Under the pieces are notes generated by a model. The model was not told the origin of the DNA, made no database searches, and saw only the letters and a list, made by a program, of their open reading frames with translations. The position numbers and the translations under genes were made by a program. Below are positions 53,938 to 63,187 of a stretch of 64,000 nucleotides of DNA, piece after piece; the first letter of the stretch is position 1, and every line of letters starts with the position of its first letter. Origin of the DNA: Cryomorphaceae bacterium 1068 (lineage in GTDB: Bacteria > Bacteroidota > Bacteroidia > Flavobacteriales_D > Cryomorphaceae). The stretch covers positions 36,079 through 100,078 of the forward strand of contig JAPVXR010000016.1 of the NCBI GenBank assembly GCA_027214385.1, in the 5' to 3' direction.

Positions 53938-56337
53938 ATGAAAACAATAAAATACAGCTTGATTTTGATTGTGATATTGGCATCATTAATAGCCTGCAAT
54001 AACACAGAAGAGAATCAGCAAAAAAGCAGTTTAAAGAATCTGACAGGGGAAGTTTTACCCTTCCCCGAACCACCATCAGCGAGTACTACAGGTAAAACAC
54101 TTGCCGATTCAAAACATAAGTGGCGTACCGCTGAGAATCATCTACCTGCAGATGCCCCGAACATTGTCATTTTCATGACCGATGATGCGGGATTCTCCAA
54201 TCCCGAGACATTTGGTGGTCCTGTTCATATGCCAACGATGGACCGTTTGGCTAAATCAGGAATTAGCTACAATGCATTTCATACCACTGCCATGTGTTCT
54301 CCTACAAGGGCATCACTGTTGACAGGACGCAACCATCATCGGGTGGGTGCGGGTCAGATTGCTGAACTGGCTTCAGACTGGGATGGCTATGTCGGGAAAA
54401 TACCGAAGTCTACGGCAACCTTTGCTACAGTGCTCAATGCATATGGTTACAACACGGCTGCCTTTGGAAAATGGCACAACACACCAATTACTGATATTAC
54501 CAAACTCGGGCCATTCGATCGCTACCCAACAGGATTAGGGTTTGATTATTTCTATGGCTTTTTGGCTGGAGAAACCTCACAATACGAACCTGTGTTGTTT
54601 GAAAACACAAATCCCATCCAGGCGCCACACGACTCAAAATATCACTTGACCGAAGACTTGGCGGAAAAAGCCATTCAGTGGATTAGAACCAGTAAAACAT
54701 TAAATCCTGATAAACCATTTCTTGTGTATTTCACACCAGGTGCGGTTCATGGCCCTCACCATATTTTCAAGGAATGGGCAGATAAATATGACGGGAAATT
54801 TGACGAAGGCTGGGAAGCATTACGAACCATGACTTTTGCAAAACAAAAGGAATTGGGATGGATTCCTCAAGATGCTGTACTCAACCCATTGGCTTCAACC
54901 CAGCAAAAATGGGACGATATTCCGACCTCACAGCGCGAATTTCAATCTCGTTTGATGGAAATTTATGCAGGGTTTTTAGAACACACTGATGTGCAGTATG
55001 GCAAGATTGTAGATGAACTCGAACGTCAGGGACAACTTGAAAACACCCTGATTATCTACATTAACTCAGACAACGGGCCTTCCTCTGAAGGTATGAACGG
55101 AACCATCTCTGAACTTTTGGCTCAGAATTCAATGCCATCAACCATTGAAGAACACATTGAAGTACTCAATAAAGACTACGGTGGAATGGATGCCTTGGGT
55201 GGACCGAAGCTCGACATCATGTATCACCACGGTTGGGCCTATACCGGTTCATCACCATTTCAAGGGACCAAACTGGTGGCAGCACATTTAGGAGGAACAC
55301 GAACACCGATGGTTATTTCATGGCCTGCAAAAATTAAACATGATGAAACACCGCGGTCACAGTTTCATCATGTGAATGATATTGCGGCTACCCTATTTGA
55401 CATTTTGGACATCACTCCTCCTAAGATGGTAAATGGCATAGAGCAACAGCCATTGGATGGCGTATCGATGGCTTACACTTTTGATCAGCCTGAAGCAAAA
55501 TCAACTAAGAAAACGCAATATTTTGAAATCCTCGGTAGTCGAGGTGTATATCATGAGGGTTGGTTTGCAGGTACACCCGGTCCAAAACCACCATGGTCTA
55601 CAGATCCAACAGGGATAATTAATTGGGAACCTGAAAAAGAAGTTTGGGAACTCTATAATTTAGAAGAAGACTATGCGCAATCAAATAATATAGCTTCAGA
55701 CAATCCAGAAAAATTAGCTGATTTGAAAGATATTTTCGACAAAGAAGCTACTGATAATTTGGTCTACCCAATTGGTGCATCCATGTATACGGTGTTCTTT
55801 CATCCGGAGGAACTGCCTTCATCTCCACTAAAAGAATGGTCTTTTTATGAAGGTCAAAACCGAATTCCTGAAGCCATGGCGCCAAAGTTCCTAAGTGGAC
55901 GCTCAACCTTGGCAGTTATTGATGCAGAAATTAATGAAGGTGCAGAAGGGGTGCTTTTTGCTGTAGGTGGTATCTCATCAGGATTTACTGTGTACATAGA
56001 TCAGGGCGTTTTAAAAGCCGAATACAATGCTATGACCTTGAATCGCTACAAGATTCGTTCTAAATCAGCCATTCCAACCGGTAAGGTAAAAATAGAAGTA
56101 GAAACCAAGTATGATTCTGAGGAACGAATGGCTCCTGCCACCATTACTTTAAAAGTCAATGGTAAAGAAGTTGGGCAAGGGCGAATAGAACGATCTGTAC
56201 CAAGTATTCACACCGCATCTGAAACCTTTGATGTTGGCGCGGATTTGGGATCACCTGTAGCGCTGGATTACTTTGATAGAGCACCATTTAGGTTTAACGG
56301 TAAGATCGAGAAGATAAATATTAAATATATTGATTAG
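53938..56337 (+). CDS. Arylsulfatase-type sulfatase lipoprotein
   Basis: 799 residues from ATG 53938; a TTG codon just before it is unlikely to be used. Lipobox LIAC with Cys20. The formylglycine signature C-S-P-T-R at Cys120 (AMCSPTRASLLTGRNHH) and metal ligands FMTDDAG (about 81-84) and INSDNGPS mark the sulfatase family. It needs a formylglycine-generating enzyme, not present here. Very long for the class, with a C-terminal beta domain (about 650-799). It probably removes sulfate from an unknown sulfated compound. Set between a barrel and a DUF1254 protein. Confidence 0.93.
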   Translation: MKTIKYSLILIVILASLIACNNTEENQQKSSLKNLTGEVLPFPEPPSASTTGKTLADSKHKWRTAENHLPADAPNIVIFMTDDAGFSNPETFGGPVHMPTMDRLAKSGISYNAFHTTAMCSPTRASLLTGRNHHRVGAGQIAELASDWDGYVGKIPKSTATFATVLNAYGYNTAAFGKWHNTPITDITKLGPFDRYPTGLGFDYFYGFLAGETSQYEPVLFENTNPIQAPHDSKYHLTEDLAEKAIQWIRTSKTLNPDKPFLVYFTPGAVHGPHHIFKEWADKYDGKFDEGWEALRTMTFAKQKELGWIPQDAVLNPLASTQQKWDDIPTSQREFQSRLMEIYAGFLEHTDVQYGKIVDELERQGQLENTLIIYINSDNGPSSEGMNGTISELLAQNSMPSTIEEHIEVLNKDYGGMDALGGPKLDIMYHHGWAYTGSSPFQGTKLVAAHLGGTRTPMVISWPAKIKHDETPRSQFHHVNDIAATLFDILDITPPKMVNGIEQQPLDGVSMAYTFDQPEAKSTKKTQYFEILGSRGVYHEGWFAGTPGPKPPWSTDPTGIINWEPEKEVWELYNLEEDYAQSNNIASDNPEKLADLKDIFDKEATDNLVYPIGASMYTVFFHPEELPSSPLKEWSFYEGQNRIPEAMAPKFLSGRSTLAVIDAEINEGAEGVLFAVGGISSGFTVYIDQGVLKAEYNAMTLNRYKIRSKSAIPTGKVKIEVETKYDSEERMAPATITLKVNGKEVGQGRIERSVPSIHTASETFDVGADLGSPVALDYFDRAPFRFNGKIEKINIKYID

Positions 56338-56392
56338 GGCCGCAACTGTCGCAGCTTTGGCGGTTTTAGAAGAATAATTAAACTATCATAAG

Positions 56393-57937
56393 ATGAAAAG
56401 AAGTATTAGTGCAATACTGTTAGTCGTGATTTTTGCAGGATGTCAGCAAGAGGCAGCAGTTGAAGAAAAAACGAGCGTTCAAACGTACAAGATGACCACC
56501 GAAATACCCATTGGTATTTTGACTCCTGATAAGGTAGAAACAAGTATTGGTACATTGGAGTATTTCGATGGCGTTCCTTCAAAAGAAACATCGAAAAATG
56601 TATACGACTATTTGGACCGAATGCGCGGTGTGGATGCCTTTATGAAAGGCATTCCCGGTGCTTCGGTGAGAGGTTTAATACTTGGGTTAGAAGAAGTAGG
56701 AGTAGATGATTACAACAAAGTAGGCATCACAAAAACTTTGTTAGATTCAAAATCGCTTCTCCTAACGGCAAACACCTCTACCATCTATGTGACTCCTTAT
56801 ATAAATGTTGGGAAAAGCGGCCCCATAGTTATGGAAACTCCTCCGGGCATGTTGGGTGCTTTTAACGATGCATGGTTTCGGTATATAGCCGATATCGGAC
56901 CTTTTGGAGAAGACAAAGGTAAAGGCGGCAACTATTTGATACTACCCCCGGGGTATGAGGGTGAAGTTCCGGAAGGTTACTTTGTCATTCAGTCCCCGAC
57001 CAACAGAGTCTTTGTTTTCACAAGAACATCCATTGCAAATGGCATAGAAAAAGCCGTAAAGATGATTGGTGAAAACCTAAAAATATATCCATTGGCTGAA
57101 AAAGACAATGCTAAAAAAATGGAGTTGGTAGACATTTCTGGTGTAGACTTCAATACGGTACACACCAACGACTTTTCATTCTATGAGCATTTAGCAGAAT
57201 GGATTAATGAGGAGCATGTTGATATGCTGGATAATCAAACAAAAGGCCTCTTTGCCTCCCTCGGTATTGAAAAAGGAAAGCCTTTTGCACCTGATGTACG
57301 AATGAAAAAGATCCTTACTGAAGCTGTTGCCATAGGAAATGCTGCAGCCCGCTCCATTACCTACTATCCACGTACCGATATGAATTTGGAGGGTGTTGAA
57401 ATTTATCCCGATTCAGAAAGTTCCTGGATCATGGCTTTTGCCAACAAGAACGTGTTCTTCACTACTGAAACCGGAGGCTATAATACCGATGCATTGGATA
57501 TGTTCCACTATAACTATACGGCCGTTACTCCGGCTATGGCTGTTACTATGGAAGGAGCAGGATCTGATTACGCCATTGCATTTCTGGAAAGAGATAAAAA
57601 TCCCTTCGATGGCGCAAAAGAATACAAATTGCATATCCCGGCCAATGTACCGGTTAATGATTTTTGGGCGGTAACGATATATGATACTCAAACCCGTTCA
57701 TTGCTGCAAACCGATCAGCAATTTCCAACAGTGGGTAGTCTAACGGAAGGATTTAAACAAAATGAAGATGGTTCTTTCGATGTCTTCTTCTCACCAAACC
57801 CTAGACCAGGTCAGGAAAATAATTGGTTACAAACCATTCCGGGAAAAAGTTTTATAGTCATCCTTCGTGTATATGGCCCCTTAAAGCCATGGATTGAAAA
57901 AACATGGAGACCAGGTGAAGTTGAATTGGTGAAATAG
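56393..57937 (+). CDS. DUF1254/DUF1214 lipoprotein, second copy
   Basis: 514 residues. Lipobox IFAGC near 12-16. DUF1254 part: DYLDRMRGVDAFMKGIPGASVRGLI, LLLTANTSTIYVTPYINVG, METPPGMLGAFNDAWFRYIADIG. DUF1214 part: FWAVTIYDTQTRSLLQTDQQFP, DGSFDVFFSPNPRPGQENNW, FIVILRVYGPLKPWIEKTWRPG. More distant from the copy at 50918 and the closest relative of the fragment at 58810. Activity unknown. Confidence 0.9.
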   Translation: MKRSISAILLVVIFAGCQQEAAVEEKTSVQTYKMTTEIPIGILTPDKVETSIGTLEYFDGVPSKETSKNVYDYLDRMRGVDAFMKGIPGASVRGLILGLEEVGVDDYNKVGITKTLLDSKSLLLTANTSTIYVTPYINVGKSGPIVMETPPGMLGAFNDAWFRYIADIGPFGEDKGKGGNYLILPPGYEGEVPEGYFVIQSPTNRVFVFTRTSIANGIEKAVKMIGENLKIYPLAEKDNAKKMELVDISGVDFNTVHTNDFSFYEHLAEWINEEHVDMLDNQTKGLFASLGIEKGKPFAPDVRMKKILTEAVAIGNAAARSITYYPRTDMNLEGVEIYPDSESSWIMAFANKNVFFTTETGGYNTDALDMFHYNYTAVTPAMAVTMEGAGSDYAIAFLERDKNPFDGAKEYKLHIPANVPVNDFWAVTIYDTQTRSLLQTDQQFPTVGSLTEGFKQNEDGSFDVFFSPNPRPGQENNWLQTIPGKSFIVILRVYGPLKPWIEKTWRPGEVELVK

Positions 57938-58039
57938 AAAAAGTGAAAAGCCATTCATTAATTGCAGATAATGGATCATTCGAGCACAGATACTATTGCC
58001 TTCTAAAACGGTTTTTTGGGGTAGGAAAATAGTTGTGTT

Positions 58040-58786
58040 GTGAACTTTAAGTCATTTGTATGGATTGTTCTTTTTAGCATAGGTTTAAAGCCAACAGTCA
58101 ATGCTCAAGACACTCTAGGCGGCATCGTTACTGATCAAATCTGGTTGGATTATAAAGTATCCTACCCGCTTTCAAAAAAGGTGAATTTTCACGGTGACTT
58201 TGGGGCAAGAACCATTTTTCCGAATGAGTGGTACAGATATGTTATCAGACCTTCCATTAGCTATAAACTACCTAAACGGTTTCTTCCGAATTTGTACCAC
58301 AATTCACAATTAACAGGTGGTGTGGGTTTTTTCTATACACACAATTTATCAGAATCTAATCGTTTGAAGATTCGGCCTTTCCAAGGGATTAAGGTAACAT
58401 GGCCTGATCGTCCGAAAATCAATATTTGGCATTATGTAAGGCTGGAAGAGCGTTTTGATATAGAAACAACAAATTGGAAAAACACGTTTGGACTTAGACT
58501 TCGCTACCAGGCAGAAATGGTACTCTTTTTAAAAGGCGAATGGCTTAGTTTTAACGACGGTGTTTACATTCCTGTTGGTCTTGAACTTTTCTGGAATCTT
58601 ATAGGAGTGAAACAGTTTAATGATGCTGTTAGAATTACTCCGGGTATTGGCAAGGAATTTTCTCCATCATGGAAAGGTGAATTTGGTCTTGGGTATTTTT
58701 ATACTCGAAATACTGTTGAAGACGTATTTGGTACAAATGATATTGTTTTTAGATTAAGAGTTTTTCATACCTTTTTGAAACTGTAA
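58040..58786 (+). CDS. Secreted DUF2490-like outer-membrane barrel
   Basis: 248 residues from a GTG start at 58040. Signal peptide ends TVNAQDT. DUF2490-type body: IVTDQIWLDYKVSYPLSKKVNFHGDFGART, YRYVIRPSISYKL, LTGGVGFFYTHNLSESNRLKIRPFQGIKV, IWHYVRLEERF. Barrel-like, ending in an aromatic-rich strand. Function unknown. Last intact gene of cassette 2. Confidence 0.75.
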   Translation: MNFKSFVWIVLFSIGLKPTVNAQDTLGGIVTDQIWLDYKVSYPLSKKVNFHGDFGARTIFPNEWYRYVIRPSISYKLPKRFLPNLYHNSQLTGGVGFFYTHNLSESNRLKIRPFQGIKVTWPDRPKINIWHYVRLEERFDIETTNWKNTFGLRLRYQAEMVLFLKGEWLSFNDGVYIPVGLELFWNLIGVKQFNDAVRITPGIGKEFSPSWKGEFGLGYFYTRNTVEDVFGTNDIVFRLRVFHTFLKL

Positions 58787-58809
58787 TTTTATTTTACAAT
58801 GCCCCCTGA

Positions 58810-58983
58810 AATGGTTCTTTCGATATCTATTTCTCCCCAAACCCTACTCCGGGTAATGAAAACAATTGGTTATGAACCATTCCAGGAAAGAGTTTTTTAG
58901 TGATCATACGAGTCGATGGCCCATTAAAACCATGGATAGACAAGACATGGAGACTTGGTGTGATTCCTTTGATAGTAGAATAA
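58810..58983 (+). pseudogene. Broken C-terminal fragment of a DUF1214 gene
   Basis: 58 codons in frame match the end of the gene at 56393: NGSFDIYFSPNPTPGNENNWL, a TGA stop at 58873-58875, then TIPGKSFLVIIRVDGPLKPW and IDKTWRLG. No start codon and no N-terminal domain remain. It is a decayed paralogue cut off just before cassette site C. Translation of the intact paralogue reads across the same positions without a stop. Confidence 0.88.
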
Positions 58984-58996
58984 AAAAGAAACGAAA

Positions 58997-59063
58997 CGCC
59001 AACAATGGGTAAAATGCATAAGCTCCTGAAGTCGCTTACGACATCTTACCCGAGCCGTTGTAG
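58997..59063. repeat. Cassette site C
   Basis: CGCCAAC, spacer AAT, GGGTAAaATG paired with CATcTTACCC, spacer GAGCC, GTTGTAGC. Spacers are 3 and 5 nt. Inner part holds ATAAGC / GCTTA. Nearly the same inner sequence as site G. Confidence 0.85.
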
Positions 59064-59080
59064 CACATTAGAAAAACCGA

Positions 59081-60076
59081 ATGGGAATATTTAACAAAAA
59101 GAAGAAGTGGGGAAATTTTAATGGGAACATTAATATCTATGACGACCTCAAATCTTCCGATATCCCCAAATTAATTCAGGAAAAAGACATTCATTCCCTC
59201 CAGTTTTTTGAATTCAAAAACCCAAGTAAAAAGACTTGGGACGTATTAAATTCATTTTATAAAGAATACCCTAATATCGGACTGAGAATTGTTTGGTATG
59301 ACCAAATGAATTTCGATTTCTATTCCCAATTGCCCGCATTACGGAATATTGATATTTCTTCATTTCACACTTCTGACTATACACCACTATTACAAAATAA
59401 ACTGCTGACTGACTTAGGTATAGGGGAAACTAAATCCAGGGCAGTTGACTTGAGTTTTATTAGTGAGTTCAAAGATTTAACGACACTTTGGATAGACGGA
59501 ATGAAGAAAGGACTTGAGAATGCATCCAAGCTCGAGAAACTTGAACGTCTTACTTTTCGTGGCGTTAAAATGAATAATCTTGACTTAATCAACAATCTTG
59601 AAAAGCTAAGACAATTAAGGTTGCTTTTTGGAAGCTACAAGAATTTGGACGCAATCTCGAATGTAAAAAGTATTAGAACACTTGAAATAAGCAGAACTAG
59701 GCAAATTCCTAACTACGATTTTTTAAAGTCTATGGAGAATCTAAATTCACTGTACTTTGAAGGGATGTCTAAAATGGAGAAGTTACCTGACTTATCAGGA
59801 TTGATAAACTTGAAAAGAATTCAGATAGACAACAATAGTCGATTAATAGACATAACTAACCTTAATCAACTTCAAAATCTGGAGACTTTTCTGTTGTTTT
59901 TCCCCGAGAACTTTAAGGCTGCTTATCGCAAGGACTTATTTAAACAAGCGATTGACTTTCTTCTAGAATCTGAGACTGTTAAATACACAAACCTATTCTT
60001 TTGGCTTGATGATGACATTAAAAAGCAGCTTGAAGAAAAAGGCATTAAAAAATGGGATTATGGAATGGATATTTAA
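59081..60076 (+). CDS. Leucine-rich-repeat-like protein
   Basis: 331 residues, no signal peptide. Repeats with spaced Leu and Ile of the short LRR type in the middle (DLTTLWIDGMKKGLENASKLEKLERLTFRGV, LDLINNLEKLRQLRLLFGS, NLDAISNVKSIRTLEISR, LPDLSGLINLKRIQI). An N-terminal basic cap MGIFNKKKKWG and a C-terminal helical region complete it. Partner-binding is probable. It starts 24 nt after the core of site C and its stop is 11 nt before site D. Comparable proteins occur as immunity or defence-linked genes, but nothing here proves that. Confidence 0.72.
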   Translation: MGIFNKKKKWGNFNGNINIYDDLKSSDIPKLIQEKDIHSLQFFEFKNPSKKTWDVLNSFYKEYPNIGLRIVWYDQMNFDFYSQLPALRNIDISSFHTSDYTPLLQNKLLTDLGIGETKSRAVDLSFISEFKDLTTLWIDGMKKGLENASKLEKLERLTFRGVKMNNLDLINNLEKLRQLRLLFGSYKNLDAISNVKSIRTLEISRTRQIPNYDFLKSMENLNSLYFEGMSKMEKLPDLSGLINLKRIQIDNNSRLIDITNLNQLQNLETFLLFFPENFKAAYRKDLFKQAIDFLLESETVKYTNLFFWLDDDIKKQLEEKGIKKWDYGMDI

Positions 60077-60087
60077 AATAAAAACGT

Positions 60088-60282
60088 GCTACAACACGGT
60101 ATATAGCAAATAGGGCGTGCAGTGGTTTAGGAAAGTTCAGAGCTATTAACAAACACCGCCAAATCGTTGATTTGGCTTTTAAAATGAAAAAGATAAAAAC
60201 AAAATACAACGATTTGGCTCAGTACAAACTTGAAAGTTTATCGCTTTCTACTGCCCTACTTGCCATATACTAAACGTTGGCA
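60088..60282. repeat. Cassette site D, long form with nested hairpin
   Basis: GCTACAAC, spacer ACG, GTATATaGCAA paired with TTGCcATATAC, spacer TAAAC, GTTGGC. Outer arms are about 130 nt apart. The interior carries GCCAAATCGTTG (60158-60169) and its exact complement CAACGATTTGGC (60207-60218). Spacers are 3 and 5 nt. Confidence 0.8.
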
Positions 60283-60290
60283 TTAATTAG

Positions 60291-61457
60291 ATGAAAGGAC
60301 TAGCAATCATATTTATTCTATCCATTTGCAATGGATGCTCAGATAGTCAGACTCTCGAGGGGTCATATTGCTCTTCGACTGACAGCTACACTCATTGCTA
60401 TTCTTTCCGAGCAGATAAAACTTTTGATTTTTATTACCGCACACGATTGGGTGTAATGGACGGCTATGGTGAATATGAAGTATCTAAAGACACACTTCAC
60501 CTGAATTTCATTGAGAAAAAACAGAAACTCAGAGGACGGAATAAGGTAAATTATAGCTCACCTCATTCGGCCGATTCTGTTGAACTAAAAATAAAAGTCA
60601 TTGATGAACATCGAGAACCAGGTATGTTTGTCAATTATATTGTAAGAGCCTTACATAGTTCAGATTCTACAGAAATTCTTACTGGTGGCTCCACAGATTT
60701 TTTCGGCCATTCGACCATTAGGCTGCCAAGAAAAAAATTAAAAGGAAGTATTCAATTTATTTACGCCCAGACCGAAACAATCGAAGTTGAAATAGATCTT
60801 GCAAAAAGTGCTCAACTTGAAGTAATGACTCATCCAAAATTCTCTTTGAGCATTATCGATCAAACTTGGCAAATGAACATAGCCGAAATTAATGATTCTT
60901 CATTGTTTCTTGACACTCGGGCTGTATTAAAGAAGCAATCAAAACCACAAAAGTTCTTTCTGATTAGTGAATCTAACTACATATTGGAACGAAGTCGATT
61001 GCCCGCAGATAAATACTTTACTAAAGACACAGTTGAAATCGACCTTTTTACAAATATAATTGGGCCTAATCAGATTGAATTAAAATACGGGGAAAACTAC
61101 CTTCTTTATCTAGATGAAAATGACTTGAAGTTTTTAATAGAGGCGTCTGGTAATGACAAGGAGAATGAGCAATTCCTAGACAACCTACTCAATCAGGAAA
61201 ACAATTCCATTGCAACCATGAAATACGATTACTGGTTAGACGAATATCTCTCTACACTGTTTAGTCTAGGTAAGTTGAGAATTTATGACAAGCGCAAGGA
61301 AGGTTTTATATCACGAACATTCTCTACTGTGAAGGAATATGGCTCCATGATCGATAGAGAGTATACTTCTCCAAGTGGTGAATCATTATTTTACGAGAAC
61401 TTGATGATTACTTACTCTATACCAATGTTAAGGGAGAATAAACCTGAAAAAGAATAA
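60291..61457 (+). CDS. Lipoprotein of unknown function
   Basis: 388 residues. Lipobox ICNGCSD near 12-16. The sequence is soluble and strand-rich (HCYSFRADKTFDFYYRTRLG, YGEYEVSKDTLHLNFIEKK, YIVRALHSSDSTEILTGGSTDF) with no recognised domain. Starts only 15 nt after the core of site D, so it has no room for its own promoter. Whole cassette 4 is this gene. Confidence 0.72.
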   Translation: MKGLAIIFILSICNGCSDSQTLEGSYCSSTDSYTHCYSFRADKTFDFYYRTRLGVMDGYGEYEVSKDTLHLNFIEKKQKLRGRNKVNYSSPHSADSVELKIKVIDEHREPGMFVNYIVRALHSSDSTEILTGGSTDFFGHSTIRLPRKKLKGSIQFIYAQTETIEVEIDLAKSAQLEVMTHPKFSLSIIDQTWQMNIAEINDSSLFLDTRAVLKKQSKPQKFFLISESNYILERSRLPADKYFTKDTVEIDLFTNIIGPNQIELKYGENYLLYLDENDLKFLIEASGNDKENEQFLDNLLNQENNSIATMKYDYWLDEYLSTLFSLGKLRIYDKRKEGFISRTFSTVKEYGSMIDREYTSPSGESLFYENLMITYSIPMLRENKPEKE

Positions 61458-61465
61458 GAACTAAT

Positions 61466-61526
61466 GCCAACAAAACCTAAGAAAACATAGCCTCCGGCAT
61501 ACGTTTCTTAGCTTAGGCGTTGGGTG
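61466..61526. repeat. Cassette site E
   Basis: GCCAAC, 6-nt spacer AAAACC, TAAGAAA paired with TTTCTTA, 8-nt spacer GCTTAGGC, GTTGGGTG. The GTTGGGT core fits GTTRRRY. Confidence 0.8.
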
Positions 61527-61544
61527 TAATAAAGAACAGGACGA

Positions 61545-62615
61545 ATGAAGATTAAATTTAAACCATCAAATACCGATTTTTTTAAAGAGCTAAATGAAAA
61601 AGTTCAAGGCTTGGTAACTTCTGAAGTTCTCTCTAAAAATCAAAGATTAATGAAGGTGAAATTCTTTTTCTACTTCACATTATACCTTTTCTTTTTCGGA
61701 CTGTTATTTCTTGACGGGATATCGAATAATTTTCTTTTACTGATTATTACTTATTCTATGTTTGGATTATCAGGCATTTTATTGGCTTTTAACTCTTCGC
61801 ACGATGCGGTACACAATACATTATTCAAGAGTAAAAATCAGAATAAAGTAGCTCATTATTTAATTTTCAATCTTCAAGGCGTAAATGCTACCCTGTGGAA
61901 AACAAGACATCTCTCTTCACATCACATCTTTCCAAATGTAGATGGTTGTGATGCAGATATTGACAACAATCCTTTCATAAGACTTTCAAAAACTCATGAC
62001 CGAAAATGGAATCATAGGTTTCAACATCTCTATGCGCCTTTTGTCTACTGCGCTTATACATTACACTGGATTTTAGTGAAAGACTTTATCTACTTGTCAA
62101 AAAAAGAGGTAGCTAATATGAAAAACCTATCATACTCTTGGCTCTTCATATTGGAAGTTATCGTTCTTAAAGCTCTCTACTTCTCGTTTATACTTTTAAT
62201 TCCGTGCTACTTTTCTGATTTATCCTTCGCTAATTGGATTATTGCGTTTTTAATTATGCACTCATTTATATCGCTATTTTTCGTTTTAACTCTGATCATT
62301 TCTCATCTTACTACCGAGACTAGTTTTCCAACGCCCGATCTTAATGGTGTATTACCGACTTGTTATCACGAACATCAGTTATCTGTTTCTTTAGATTACC
62401 ATCCTACAAGTAGATTAGCTAACTGGATTTTTGGTGGCTTCAATTCACACGCTGCACATCATTTATTTCCTAAGCTACCACATACGATGTACACTTTTAT
62501 AACTCCGGTTATTCAAGAAACCGCAATTAAATTCTCTTTGCCTTACAATCAATTGACAATTATGAAAGCAGTAAAGTCTCACTTTGAATATTTAAAAGAC
62601 CTAGGAAAACAATAA
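61545..62615 (+). CDS. Membrane fatty-acid desaturase
   Basis: 356 residues, several membrane helices. Three His boxes: SSHDAVHNTLF (HDxxH, about 87), TRHLSSHHIFPN (HxxHH, about 123) and FNSHAAHHLFPKLPH (HxxHH, about 306). It should be a membrane-bound di-iron desaturase acting on acyl chains; the bond position is unknown. The only gene of cassette 5, starting 26 nt after the core of site E. Confidence 0.9.
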   Translation: MKIKFKPSNTDFFKELNEKVQGLVTSEVLSKNQRLMKVKFFFYFTLYLFFFGLLFLDGISNNFLLLIITYSMFGLSGILLAFNSSHDAVHNTLFKSKNQNKVAHYLIFNLQGVNATLWKTRHLSSHHIFPNVDGCDADIDNNPFIRLSKTHDRKWNHRFQHLYAPFVYCAYTLHWILVKDFIYLSKKEVANMKNLSYSWLFILEVIVLKALYFSFILLIPCYFSDLSFANWIIAFLIMHSFISLFFVLTLIISHLTTETSFPTPDLNGVLPTCYHEHQLSVSLDYHPTSRLANWIFGGFNSHAAHHLFPKLPHTMYTFITPVIQETAIKFSLPYNQLTIMKAVKSHFEYLKDLGKQ

Positions 62616-62619
62616 ATAC

Positions 62620-62685
62620 TACACCCAACATCACCTATACGCAATGCCCTGCGGGACACTGCGCATAGCCAAACCGTTGTGTGTA
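62620..62685. repeat. Cassette site F
   Basis: CACCCAAC, spacer ATCAC, CTATaCGCA paired with TGCGcATAG, spacer CCAAACC, GTTGTGTGTA. Spacers are 5 and 7 nt. The inner loop has CCCTGCGGG. Confidence 0.8.
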
Positions 62686-62693
62686 ACTAAATA

Positions 62694-63158
62694 ATGGGAA
62701 AGAGAAGAGATCTAAACGGGTTGCCCAACTCCCTCGAACAACGTTATTTTTCGACCCTATTTTGGTGGGACAAGGCCTACATGGCCGACTGGATTTGGAA
62801 TGCTGCTATACAGAAAGGTGTAACCGATATTGAAATTGATATTTTACAAGGCAACGTTGACCCAAAAGAATTAGAAATAAAGCCAATTGTTGCTCAATTT
62901 TCGAAGCTTCGCGAAACCATTACGAGGACTTTGGACAGCAACAACTTCCCGACAGACTTCATCGTTGATGCAAAGTTCAAAATCTACATATCACAGAAGC
63001 ATAAAACTTTGCGATTGCTGTCATGCCAAGCGTCAGTGACAGACAGAGAAGGAAACTTATATGAAGGCAAAATTTATACGGAGAAAGCCTATGGGACACC
63101 ATTCAAAGTTTTTCCTGTTTCGCTTATTGACAGAATTAAAGGACTCATCAAAAAATGA
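62694..63158 (+). CDS. Unknown small cassette protein
   Basis: 154 residues, mixed helix and strand (FSTLFWWDKAYMADWIWNAAIQKGVTDIEIDILQGNVDPKELE, FIVDAKFKIYISQKHKTLRLLS). No domain recognised and no signal peptide. It starts 18 nt after the core of site F and precedes the second gene of cassette 6 by 29 nt. Confidence 0.68.
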   Translation: MGKRRDLNGLPNSLEQRYFSTLFWWDKAYMADWIWNAAIQKGVTDIEIDILQGNVDPKELEIKPIVAQFSKLRETITRTLDSNNFPTDFIVDAKFKIYISQKHKTLRLLSCQASVTDREGNLYEGKIYTEKAYGTPFKVFPVSLIDRIKGLIKK

Positions 63159-63187
63159 AAAATGCAGCTTTCAAAAACGTATGACTA

